In this document: one piece after another, positions 25,720-33,136 of the stretch
Layout of the letters: every line of letters starts with the position of its first letter
Numbering within the stretch: the stretch's first letter is position 1
From: an uncultured Prevotellaceae bacterium
GTDB taxonomy: Bacteria > Bacteroidota > Bacteroidia > Bacteroidales > Muribaculaceae
Assembly (NCBI GenBank): GCA_900320245.1
Contig: ONRP01000006.1
Span: 1-64,000, forward strand
Direction: 5' to 3'
Length of the DNA: 64,000 bases
Notes under the pieces: generated by a model
Databases searched by the model: none
Told to the model about the DNA's origin: nothing
The model's input: only the letters and a program-made list of their open reading frames with translations
Position numbers and translations under genes: made by a program

Positions 25720-27153
25720 TCAATAATTCATGGTTCCCATCACCTTGGTCAGGTACTCATAGGTGAGTTGCACATCGATTTCGGCATCGATTTTCTCGCT
25801 GTTGGCCTTGAGCCATGCCGTCTGGGCGGTGAGCACCTCGTCGATGGTTCCCATGCCCTCCTTGAAGGCCAGGTCGGCGATGCGCATGTTCTCATTGGCC
25901 TGGTCCAGGTTGGCCTTGGTGGCCTCCAGCGTCTTGAAGGCTTCCTGGTAGCGGAATGCGGCCTGGCTGATCTGCAAGGCGATTTTCTCCTTGGCGTCGT
26001 CGAGTTCCAAGCGCTTGACAGCGGCATCAACCTGTGCGGCCTTGACCTTGTTGCTCAAGCCACCCCAGTGCCACAGGGGCACCTGGAGCGTCGCGCCGAT
26101 GCTGAATGCAGCACCGAAGCGGTTTTCAAAGCCGTTATAACTGTTGGGATTGGTGGCATGCAGAGCGGCCACTGCAGCCAGTTTAGGCATCATCTCGCTG
26201 CGGGCCACCTTCACCTGCTGGTCATAAATCTTGGTGGCCAGCACCAGCGAACGCACGTCATGGCGCTTGTCATACACCTCGTCCAGATTGAAGGCCGAGG
26301 GTGCCAACGCCAGGTTCAGGTCGTCACGGCCCTCGTCGGCCAGCGTCATCAGGGTGGTGACGGGCAAGCCGCACAGTTGGGCCAGCAGCATGCGCGACAG
26401 TGTCACGCCGTTGTTCACCTTGGTCAGGTCCACGTTGGCCTCGTTGAGTTTCACGTCCACGGCGAGTTGGTTGGCTCGGGTTGCGACACCCTGCCCCACC
26501 ATCGACTTGACGTCATCGTCGAGTTTCTGCAGCAGGTCGACATAACTGCGGGCAAGTTTCTGCTTGGCACACAGCGAAACGACCTGCCAGTAAGCGGCAT
26601 CCACGTTGTAGATGACATCCTCGACCTTGCTCTCGCGCATCTCGCGGGCCAACTGTCCGGCCAACTCGGTGACCTGGTTCATCGCGGTGATTTTGCCGCC
26701 CATGTAGATGGGCTGCGTCACCGTCAGGGCACCGCCCATCAGGTTGTGGACGTTAAACGTCAGTCCGCTCTTGGGCAGCAGCGCCACCGTCGAGGGCACA
26801 TACTGGCCGTCGACCTGCAGCGGCGCGCCCGTGCGCGGGTCAATCACCAGGTTGTAGTCATAGGTACCCGTCTGCATGTTGAACGACTTGGTGGGCAGCA
26901 TCTGGTCCTCCTTGATGAGCGACATCTTGCGCGAATTGTAGATGTAGCCTGCCGTGAGGTCAAACTGCGGCAGATAGGCTGCGGCGGCCTCCTTGCGCTG
27001 GTAGCCGGCCTTCTCGATGGCCAGCGAAGCCTGCTGGATTTCCTTATTGTTGCGCAATGCCATGTGGCGGCACGAGTCCAGCGTCACCTCTTGGGCCGAC
27101 GCCAGCATCGAGGCTGCACACAGTACTAAAAATAATATCTTTCGCATATTCAT
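25720..27153 (-). CDS. TolC-family outer-membrane efflux channel
   Basis: A protein of about 477 residues, taking MNMRKILFLVLCAASMLASAQ as the signal peptide start (27153); an upstream Met at 27168 is also in frame. Two OEP domains with long Ala/Gln/Leu helices make the TolC trimer channel; the first begins VTLDSCRHMALRNNKEIQQASL. It is first in the four-gene operon channel-adaptor-permease-permease. A good promoter lies immediately upstream. Confidence 0.94.
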   Translation of the reverse strand: MNMRKILFLVLCAASMLASAQEVTLDSCRHMALRNNKEIQQASLAIEKAGYQRKEAAAAYLPQFDLTAGYIYNSRKMSLIKEDQMLPTKSFNMQTGTYDYNLVIDPRTGAPLQVDGQYVPSTVALLPKSGLTFNVHNLMGGALTVTQPIYMGGKITAMNQVTELAGQLAREMRESKVEDVIYNVDAAYWQVVSLCAKQKLARSYVDLLQKLDDDVKSMVGQGVATRANQLAVDVKLNEANVDLTKVNNGVTLSRMLLAQLCGLPVTTLMTLADEGRDDLNLALAPSAFNLDEVYDKRHDVRSLVLATKIYDQQVKVARSEMMPKLAAVAALHATNPNSYNGFENRFGAAFSIGATLQVPLWHWGGLSNKVKAAQVDAAVKRLELDDAKEKIALQISQAAFRYQEAFKTLEATKANLDQANENMRIADLAFKEGMGTIDEVLTAQTAWLKANSEKIDAEIDVQLTYEYLTKVMGTMNY

Positions 27154-27194
27154 TTCCATTCGGTTCATTCGATTCAGGTTTGTTTTGACCGTTG

Positions 27195-27225
27195 CAAAGG
27201 TACGCCATTTATTTCAATCAACAAA
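27195..27225 (-). promoter_or_regulatory. Promoter of the efflux operon
   Basis: On the minus strand TTTG (27222-27225 complement) is 19 bp from TACCTTTG (27195-27202 complement), matching both Bacteroidota promoter elements upstream of the TolC gene. Confidence 0.78.
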
Positions 27226-27323
27226 CAACTGTCCCAAATTGTCACACTATTGGTGAAATCTGGAACAGTAATGGAATGAGCGGGGTGGCAAACGGCTACG
27301 GTTCCCCGGTTACCGGCACACTA

Positions 27324-28070
27324 TTAATTTGCTTTGTAATAGCATTTCACCTCGCCAACAGGCAGTTTGCCAACCAGCAGCAGCGGTATGCGGCTGTCGT
27401 CGGTCGACAGCCACACGGTGATGTTGTCGCTCGACTTCTTGCCGCCCTCCTGGGTGAAGCGGAACTGGATGCTGTAGGCTTTGCGCTTGCTGCCGTCACG
27501 CATCTTGATGGTTTCCACACCCTTGTAGTTGAGGGTCAGGTACTCCTTCTCCTTGCCCGAGAAGATGACCGTCGTGTAGTTCTTGTTGCGGCTCATCTCG
27601 TTGAAGTCCAGGTTGCGGAGCATATAGAACACGCTCAGCATGTCATAGGCCTGGGTCTTGGCGCTCAGGTCAATCGACGTGTTGCCGCTCTTGCGGTAGC
27701 GCGTGCAATGGGCGCTGGTGTGCGTGTGGTTGTAGGAGAACTTGATCACGTCACGGGCATAGTAGTCATCCTCGTGGGTCAGTTTCTCGTAACGCAGGGG
27801 CCTCATTTGCTTGTCCATCGTGCACTTGAGCGTGTCGCGCACGGGATACACCTTGTCGGCCCACGAGCGCGTCTTGCCCGACAACTGCGAGTAGTAGCCG
27901 TCGGTGGTCTTGCGGATGCTCAACTTGGCATCGGCGGCGTGTTTCCAGATGACGCCCCAGTGATACACAATCTCATAGTTCAGGACCTCGTTAGAGAAAT
28001 CCCTGCCTGTTGCCTGCTGCGGCGCTACCAGCGCCACCAGAAGCAATAATGATGTGAGTAACTTCTTCAT
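27324..28070 (-). CDS. DUF3108 domain periplasmic protein
   Basis: A protein of about 248 residues from MKKLLTSLLLLVALVAPQQA at 28070, which makes a proper signal peptide; the frame extends 8 codons further upstream without improving it. The body is beta-rich and follows the DUF3108 pattern: an opening EVLNYEIVYHWGVIWKHAADA strand pair, SWADKVYPVRDTLKC, and closing VWLSTDDSRIPLLLVGKLPVGEVKCYY. Family members are exported proteins of unknown function in many Gram-negatives. It may share control with the efflux operon but is separated from it by that operon's own promoter. Confidence 0.85.
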   Translation of the reverse strand: MKKLLTSLLLLVALVAPQQATGRDFSNEVLNYEIVYHWGVIWKHAADAKLSIRKTTDGYYSQLSGKTRSWADKVYPVRDTLKCTMDKQMRPLRYEKLTHEDDYYARDVIKFSYNHTHTSAHCTRYRKSGNTSIDLSAKTQAYDMLSVFYMLRNLDFNEMSRNKNYTTVIFSGKEKEYLTLNYKGVETIKMRDGSKRKAYSIQFRFTQEGGKKSSDNITVWLSTDDSRIPLLLVGKLPVGEVKCYYKAN

Positions 28071-28272
28071 TTTCTCTTCAATTAATTCGTTCATTAGACC
28101 ACAAAGGGGGCCCGAGGTTTAATCGGCACCGCCACATCACCGCCAGCACAACCTGCTGCATGCCTCAGGGTCGGGTTTTGGTCTTATCTGAAAGATTGGA
28201 CAAGATGGCAGCATTGCGGCCCCGGCAATCAATAAATTCTTCTTTTTGTGCTTAATTTGCACAACTTTTCAT

Positions 28273-28280
28273 TAACTTTG
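28273..28280 (+). promoter_or_regulatory. -7 element of the cohesin-like gene
   Basis: TAACTTTG matches TAnnTTTG 20 bp upstream of the ATG at 28301. No well-spaced -33 box is evident. Confidence 0.6.
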
Positions 28281-28300
28281 CGGCAAATATCACAACAGTC

Positions 28301-28921
28301 ATGAAGAGATTCCACTTTGCAGCGATATGCGCCCTGCTGATGGCTTTCACCGCCCTGGCACAGGGCAACCGCATCATCATCGAGGACTTTGAGATAGCCC
28401 CCGACTCCACCCTCACCATCCCAGTGATGCTCGCCAATACAGACTCCACACGAGGCCTGCAGTTCAACCTCACCCTGCCCGAGGGGCTCCAGGTCAAGAG
28501 CATGACGACCAGCAGTTACAGCAAGAGCCTGGGCATGACGATCTCGCGCAATTTCCAGAACGGCTACTATGTCGTGATGCTCTACCAGTCGGCCCGTGTG
28601 TGCTATCCGCCCGACAGCGCCTGCATCGCCAACATCAGGCTGAAGGCCGACCCCGACTTCACGGGTGGCGAGATGACCGTCTGGAAGGTGATCGGCTCAA
28701 CGATTGATAACGTCGCTTTTCCCATCGACGGCGACACCGCACTGGTGACCGTGCCCACGTCGTCACTCCTCAACATCCCCTATGACCAGCCGCCTGTCAG
28801 GGAACAGTACTTCAACCTGATGGGCAACCCCATCCAGTCGCCCGACACGGTCCCCGTGGCCATCGAGGTGATTACACGGCCCGACGGCTCCTGCACTTCA
28901 CGCAAGGTGGCCGTACGCTGA
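28301..28921 (+). CDS. Small secreted protein with a cohesin-like domain
   Basis: The 206-residue protein has a signal peptide (about 1-20, ending ALAQ). Residues 25-150 are beta-rich and follow the cohesin/CBM-like pattern: DSTLTIPVMLANTDSTRGLQF, then a ...LTLPEGLQVKS strand, and a later IANIRLKADPDFTGGEMTV strand. The tail (QYFNLMGNPIQSP...) resembles the shortened C-terminal segment (YNLxGxxVxxP) common on secreted Bacteroidales proteins. I do not recognise a named family with certainty. Cohesins bind dockerins in cellulosomes, and four dockerin-bearing proteins are encoded in this window; that link is inference. Confidence 0.6.
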   Translation: MKRFHFAAICALLMAFTALAQGNRIIIEDFEIAPDSTLTIPVMLANTDSTRGLQFNLTLPEGLQVKSMTTSSYSKSLGMTISRNFQNGYYVVMLYQSARVCYPPDSACIANIRLKADPDFTGGEMTVWKVIGSTIDNVAFPIDGDTALVTVPTSSLLNIPYDQPPVREQYFNLMGNPIQSPDTVPVAIEVITRPDGSCTSRKVAVR

Positions 28922-29225
28922 GTCCCACATCTTTTTCATTGCGCATAAACAAGAGCCATCTTTTGGCCTGATTGCAAATTTTTGTTGTCTGTGTAAAAAA
29001 TGGGCAATGTGCTGATGTGCTGTTAGGTAATTATTCTGACAAGCGACTGGGCATTAAGTGGTAAAAAACCAAGAAAATCAAAGAAGAAAAACCATCCCCT
29101 GCAGCCCCTAAAAAAGAAAGAAAAACTGTTGTTGATGTTGCTTAAAGCGCATGGCGCGCGTGCGGGAAGGGAGGCTTGGTTGGAGCGCGTTTTGAGTCTC
29201 CATCGAAAAAAAATCAGCGAAAGAC
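28922..29225. other. Intergenic region without a recognised gene
   Basis: About 300 bp of AT-rich, purine-biased DNA (runs such as AAGAAAATCAAAGAAGAAAA) between the cohesin-like gene and the promoter of the next unit. No convincing ORF, tRNA or hairpin is seen. Confidence 0.6.
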
Positions 29226-29256
29226 TTGACAAGGTGCCAAGATTGTTGTAATTTTG
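29226..29256 (+). promoter_or_regulatory. Promoter of the unrecognised two-gene unit
   Basis: TTG (29226-29228) lies 20 bp before TAATTTTG (29249-29256), a full match to TAnnTTTG, 44 bp upstream of the ATG at 29300. Confidence 0.72.
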
Positions 29257-29299
29257 CAACGTCAAAATTATTGTTTTACCATTTAAAGCACCATTTACC

Positions 29300-29776
29300 A
29301 TGAAAGACATGAAATCTGAAATCCAGAAGCGCTACCTGTGTGCGCTGCGCGACAAGGAGTTCCTGGAACTCTACCACCCCACCCTCGACGCCCTGATGCG
29401 GCAAGGCCTGCCCGAAAGCAAGGCCCGCCGTGCGGCCGTCGAGTTCACCATCGTCAACGGCCGTCCCCACTACCACGTGGACCATGAGCGGGCCTACCGC
29501 TGCGTGTGCCACCTGCTCAATGCCGGGCAGAAGAAAGCGCCCAACGCGCGCACCTTCCGCACCGTTCCTGAAATGGGGTTGGCCAAGGGCCGCCTGCGGC
29601 AGCAGATGTGGTTCGAGATCGCACACCATGTGGCTGCTCTGAGCGCACGCGGCATGAGTGTGACCCAGGCCATCGACCATGTGCTGGAGCACTGCCGCGC
29701 CTCGCGCTTCTTCATCTCACCGACGACCGCCCTGACCAAAATCTGTCCTGCAAGCCGCACCCGCGCCCTGCGTTGA
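29300..29776 (+). CDS. Unrecognised basic helical protein
   Basis: The 158-residue protein has no signal peptide or membrane segment and is rich in Arg, Ala and His, so it is probably cytosolic. The first 75 residues (ALRDKEFLELYHPTLDAL, RRAAVEFTIVNGRPHYHVDH) look like a mixed alpha/beta unit. The second half contains RLRQQMWFEIAHHVAALSARGMSVTQAIDHVL, which could be a helix-turn-helix or helical packing module. A DNA- or RNA-binding role is only a guess from charge. It has a good promoter and is followed 65 bp later by a second small gene on the same strand. I do not recognise the family. Confidence 0.6.
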   Translation: MKDMKSEIQKRYLCALRDKEFLELYHPTLDALMRQGLPESKARRAAVEFTIVNGRPHYHVDHERAYRCVCHLLNAGQKKAPNARTFRTVPEMGLAKGRLRQQMWFEIAHHVAALSARGMSVTQAIDHVLEHCRASRFFISPTTALTKICPASRTRALR

Positions 29777-29796
29777 CAACACAAGATTCATCACCC

Positions 29797-29823
29797 ATCC
29801 AGTCTATCCAAATTATCCAGTTT
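29797..29823. repeat. 9-bp periodic repeat (ATCCANNNN), 3 units
   Basis: ATCCAGTCT / ATCCAAATT / ATCCAGTTT repeat every 9 bp between the two unrecognised genes. A run of T and A follows directly before the second ATG. Confidence 0.75.
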
Positions 29824-29841
29824 TTTTAAAAAAAAATTACC

Positions 29842-30252
29842 ATGAAATACCGCATCGACATCGTCATCGACCTGGATGACATCCAGCAAGCCATCTACAC
29901 CGAGGGGACCTGGCACCCCGCAGCCAACGCCACCGCATGGGGCGTGAACCCGAGTAATGAACCCATCGTGGACCGCCGCGTGCGTGAGGGTCTTGACGAC
30001 CTGCTGTCACGCATGAGCGGCTACCTGGTGAGCCGCAACATCAACTTCGACCTGGAGCACCAGAACATCGTGCTGGGCATCGAGGTGAGCAAGCGCCCCT
30101 TGCTGTCGCTGGCCAGCGACCTGAAAAGCGCCATCGTCAGCGCTCTGGCCAACTACACGCTGATGTCGCTCTACGGCGACGAGGACAGCATCTACGGCAC
30201 GGCATGGCGCCTGCACCGCGCCCGTGCGCTCCTGTTGCTGTGTCGCCCGTAA
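29842..30252 (+). CDS. Unrecognised 136-residue protein
   Basis: The protein opens MKYRIDIVIDLDDIQQAIYTEG, a strand-helix start. It continues with DRRVREGLDDLLSRMSGYL and a second strand-helix unit (NIVLGIEVSKRPLLSLASDLKSAIVSAL), suggesting a duplicated alpha/beta fold. It ends in a hydrophobic Leu/Cys-rich tail (RARALLLLCRP). No signal peptide or catalytic motif is visible. It follows the gene at 29300-29776 and precedes a strong hairpin, so the two probably form a bicistronic unit. I do not recognise the family. Confidence 0.6.
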   Translation: MKYRIDIVIDLDDIQQAIYTEGTWHPAANATAWGVNPSNEPIVDRRVREGLDDLLSRMSGYLVSRNINFDLEHQNIVLGIEVSKRPLLSLASDLKSAIVSALANYTLMSLYGDEDSIYGTAWRLHRARALLLLCRP

Positions 30253-30276
30253 TCGCCGGCGATACCGCCACACGTG

Positions 30277-30320
30277 ACAATAGAGGGAGCGCGCCGATAC
30301 TGGCGCGTTCCCTCTATTGT
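30277..30320. terminator. Long hairpin shared by convergent genes
   Basis: A 19-bp stem (30277-30295 with 30302-30320, ACAATAGAGGGAGCGCGCC and its complement with one G-U pair) closes a 6-nt loop. It lies between the plus-strand gene ending at 30252 and the minus-strand gene ending at 30344. The flanks are not strongly T-rich. Confidence 0.75.
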
Positions 30321-30343
30321 TCTCAATAGCCTGCTATCCTGTT

Positions 30344-32980
30344 TTACATGGCCAGACGCAAACCCAAAGTACTCTGAGAGGAACCTGGGGTGGGATTGTT
30401 GCGGAAAGCCACTCTGATGTAAATAGCATCGTTACCGTGGTTACCGCCTCGGGATACACGCTGATAACCCGATTCAGGTCCTGTGGGGTTCACCGACGGG
30501 GAGATGCTGTAGTAATCAGAGTCATACCAGTCCGAGCACCACTCTGAGACATTGCCCGACATGTCATACAGGCCTAACTCATTAGCCTGCTTCTGGGCAA
30601 CGGGATGCGTAGTGCTGCCTGAGTTCTCATTGAACCATGCCACATCGTCCGGGGTGTCGCTGCCGGCATATATGTAACCAACGCTCTGGTTGCCGCCCCG
30701 TGCCGCAAACTCCCACTCGGCCTCGGTGGGAAGGCGGAAGTTCCCGCCCGTCATCTGGTTCAACTTGGTGATGAAAGTCTGACAGTCATTCCAAGACACC
30801 TTTTCTACAGGACGGTTCAAATCACCGGTGAAATAACTAGGGTTGGTTCCCATCACAGCAAGCCACAACGCCTGGGTCACCTCGGTCTCACCGATTGAGA
30901 AACTTGACAAGGTCACCTGGTGGAGTGGCTTCTCGTAACTGCCGGCAGAGGGCTCGCCATCGCGGGCTCCCATCATGAAAGTGCCACCACTGACGGGAAT
31001 CATCTTGAAGGTCACGCCGCCCACCGTGAATGTTGGTGTCGGCCAGGCACCACTCAAGATATAGTTGATGAGCGCGGTGACATCGTTGATATCCACATGA
31101 GTGCTGTTGTCCACATCAGCAGCAGCCCGATCAACACCGGTGGCATCACCGGTCAGCACGTAGTTAATGAGTTTCGTGACGTCGTTGATATCTACCGCAC
31201 CGTCGCTGTTTACATCGCCACGCATAGCGGTTTTTTCCCTGATTCTCACATTGTCAACGGCGAAATAGTCACCCTCGGGGTTGACACTGCCGTCCTTGAT
31301 ATAGGACCAGGTGAGCGTGTGGGTGCCAGCGGCGAGGTCCACATGATAGGTTTCCCAGCCGTTGTCTCGGGCGCCGTAGGTGAACTGGGCCGTGCCGTCA
31401 ATCGAGAAAATGCACTGGTCGTAGTAAGTATTCACCCCCTCGCCCCAGGCCATGAAGTCAAAGGACAGGATCGACGATTTCGAGACATTGACGGTGGCCG
31501 TCAGCATCGATGTGCTGCTTGCGACACCCGCATTGCCCGACCGGGCATATACACGATTCCCGTCTACTACTCCAATCCAGGGATAATCACCCTCGCTGAC
31601 AAAGTTGATGTTGCCACCCGCGACATTAAGGGCTTGATTAAGCGAGACTCTGATGCCCACATTGTCAATGGCGAAGTAGTCACCTGTTGCGTTGACGCTA
31701 CTGTCCTTGGTATAGGACCAGGTGAGCGTGTGGGTGCCAGCGGGGATGTCCACCTCATAGGTCGTCCAGTCGTTGTCAAAGGCGCCGTAGGTGAACTGGG
31801 CCGTGCCGTCAATCGAGAAAACGCACTTATCGTAGAACGTGGTCGTCCCCTCGCCCCAGGCCTTGAAGTCAAAGGACAAGGTGGAAGCCATCGCCACATT
31901 GACGGTGGCCGTCAGCGTCGATGTGCTGCTTGCAACACCCGCATTGCCTGACTTGGCATAGTCGCGGCCACCTTCGGTCTCAACGGACCAGGGATAATCG
32001 CTGCTGCTCGTGAAATGAATCGTTCCGCCTGAAACATTCAACGCCGCATCATAGTCATAGGAGGCTGTTCCGGATATGTTGATGAAATTCTGCCACCCCA
32101 CTGCACTCTGATAAGCGCTCAGGGAGTTCGGCCGCACATAGAGCGTGGCATTGTTGTAGGTCGTGTTGGAGAAAACACCGGAACTGTACAGGCCAGGAGG
32201 AGTGGTCGCGAAGCAGGTCACGCTGGTCAATGCCGTAGTCCCCGCAAAAGCATCCATTTGTATAAATGTGACATTTTGGGGAATCACCACCCTGGAAAGG
32301 CTTGGGCAATCTTTAAATGCCGCCGCGTCAATATAAGTGACAGAACTGGGAATCGCCACTCCAGTGAGGCTCGTACATCCCTGGAATACCCTCTGATTGA
32401 TTGAGGTCATATGGTCCGACAACACCGCATACTGCAGTTGGGCACAACAGTAGAACGCCTCAGACCCCATCGATGTCACTGAATTGGGAACAACAACATT
32501 CTTTAGTCCCGAACGGGCAAAAGCATCAAGTCCTATACTAGTGAGGCCGTCAGGCAGCGCCACCTGCTGCAGACTTGAACACCCATAAAAGGCATAATAT
32601 CCTAATGTGGTAAGCGTAGCGGGAAAGGTGACAGAGGTCAAGCCTGTGCAATCACGGAATGCATAGTTCCCGATTTTAGTGACACCAGCGGCAATCTTCA
32701 TCGATGTGATTGCAGAGCAATTTTTGAAAGCATTATCACCAATCTCGGTAACCGTGTAGGTGGTACCGGTGCTTGAGTTCGTAGCGGCGGCAGGCACATT
32801 CCAACTGCCCGATGGATTTGTCATTGTAGGGCCGACCACCTTGGCCGTGGTGCTGCCCGTGATGACGAACTGAAGATTATTGTAGGTGAAATCATACACA
32901 TCGGCAGCACTGGCGCCGATAGCCATGGAGAGGCCCACCAACAGGGCCGTCATTCTCAGTAATAGTAATCTCTTTTTCAT
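30344..32980 (-). CDS. BspA-type LRR surface protein with dockerin repeats and a formylglycine-generating-enzyme-like domain
   Basis: The 878-residue protein starts at MKKRLLLLRM (32980), which gives a clean signal peptide; the frame to 33079 is an AT-rich extension that covers the promoter. Domains in order: BspA/TpLRR leucine-rich repeats (about 70-280; e.g. CTSLTGVAIPSSVTYIDAAAF), two near-identical 137-residue jelly-roll-like units (about 310-585), two EF-hand dockerin-like repeats (RGDVNSDGAVDINDVTKLI), and a C-terminal FGE-sulfatase/SUMF1-like domain (SGGTFMMGARDGE, FRLPTEAEWEFAARGG, GNVSEWCSDWYD). Such FGE-like domains usually act as binding or C-type-lectin-like folds outside sulfatase activation. 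This is probably a surface adhesin or binding protein. No T9SS tail is visible. Confidence 0.85.
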   Translation of the reverse strand: MKKRLLLLRMTALLVGLSMAIGASAADVYDFTYNNLQFVITGSTTAKVVGPTMTNPSGSWNVPAAATNSSTGTTYTVTEIGDNAFKNCSAITSMKIAAGVTKIGNYAFRDCTGLTSVTFPATLTTLGYYAFYGCSSLQQVALPDGLTSIGLDAFARSGLKNVVVPNSVTSMGSEAFYCCAQLQYAVLSDHMTSINQRVFQGCTSLTGVAIPSSVTYIDAAAFKDCPSLSRVVIPQNVTFIQMDAFAGTTALTSVTCFATTPPGLYSSGVFSNTTYNNATLYVRPNSLSAYQSAVGWQNFINISGTASYDYDAALNVSGGTIHFTSSSDYPWSVETEGGRDYAKSGNAGVASSTSTLTATVNVAMASTLSFDFKAWGEGTTTFYDKCVFSIDGTAQFTYGAFDNDWTTYEVDIPAGTHTLTWSYTKDSSVNATGDYFAIDNVGIRVSLNQALNVAGGNINFVSEGDYPWIGVVDGNRVYARSGNAGVASSTSMLTATVNVSKSSILSFDFMAWGEGVNTYYDQCIFSIDGTAQFTYGARDNGWETYHVDLAAGTHTLTWSYIKDGSVNPEGDYFAVDNVRIREKTAMRGDVNSDGAVDINDVTKLINYVLTGDATGVDRAAADVDNSTHVDINDVTALINYILSGAWPTPTFTVGGVTFKMIPVSGGTFMMGARDGEPSAGSYEKPLHQVTLSSFSIGETEVTQALWLAVMGTNPSYFTGDLNRPVEKVSWNDCQTFITKLNQMTGGNFRLPTEAEWEFAARGGNQSVGYIYAGSDTPDDVAWFNENSGSTTHPVAQKQANELGLYDMSGNVSEWCSDWYDSDYYSISPSVNPTGPESGYQRVSRGGNHGNDAIYIRVAFRNNPTPGSSQSTLGLRLAM
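31247..31961. repeat. 411-bp in-frame tandem duplication within the LRR protein gene
   Basis: The segment beginning CACATTGTCAA at 31247 recurs at 31658, a period of 411 bp or 137 codons. Long identical stretches such as TAGGACCAGGTGAGCGTGTG occur in both copies. The copies encode the two jelly-roll-like units. Confidence 0.85.
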
Positions 32981-33036
32981 AACGATGTGATTTTTTATTG
33001 AAATTGATAAAATGTAAATGCAATATAACTGATTTG

Positions 33037-33044
33037 CAAATATA
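33037..33044 (-). promoter_or_regulatory. -7 element for the LRR protein gene
   Basis: CAAATATA on the plus strand reads TATATTTG on the minus strand, 57 bp upstream of the chosen ATG at 32980. This supports that start over the one at 33079, which would lie upstream of the promoter. Confidence 0.65.
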
Positions 33045-33087
33045 GTGATAATCGCATAAAAGAACAAAACTATTGACAAAAAAACAC

Positions 33088-33095
33088 TATATTTG
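33088..33095 (+). promoter_or_regulatory. -7 element for the C10 peptidase gene
   Basis: TATATTTG matches TAnnTTTG 42 bp upstream of the ATG at 33137. It is divergent from the LRR gene's element 44 bp away. Confidence 0.65.
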
Positions 33096-33136
33096 CAGTC
33101 ATAAAAATTTATTAACCCTTATTTCAACAATTTCCA

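Noticed and set aside
32981..33079. N-terminal extension of the LRR/FGE protein
   Set aside because: It is AT-rich, spans the predicted promoter and precedes a complete signal peptide. The start at 32980 is preferred.
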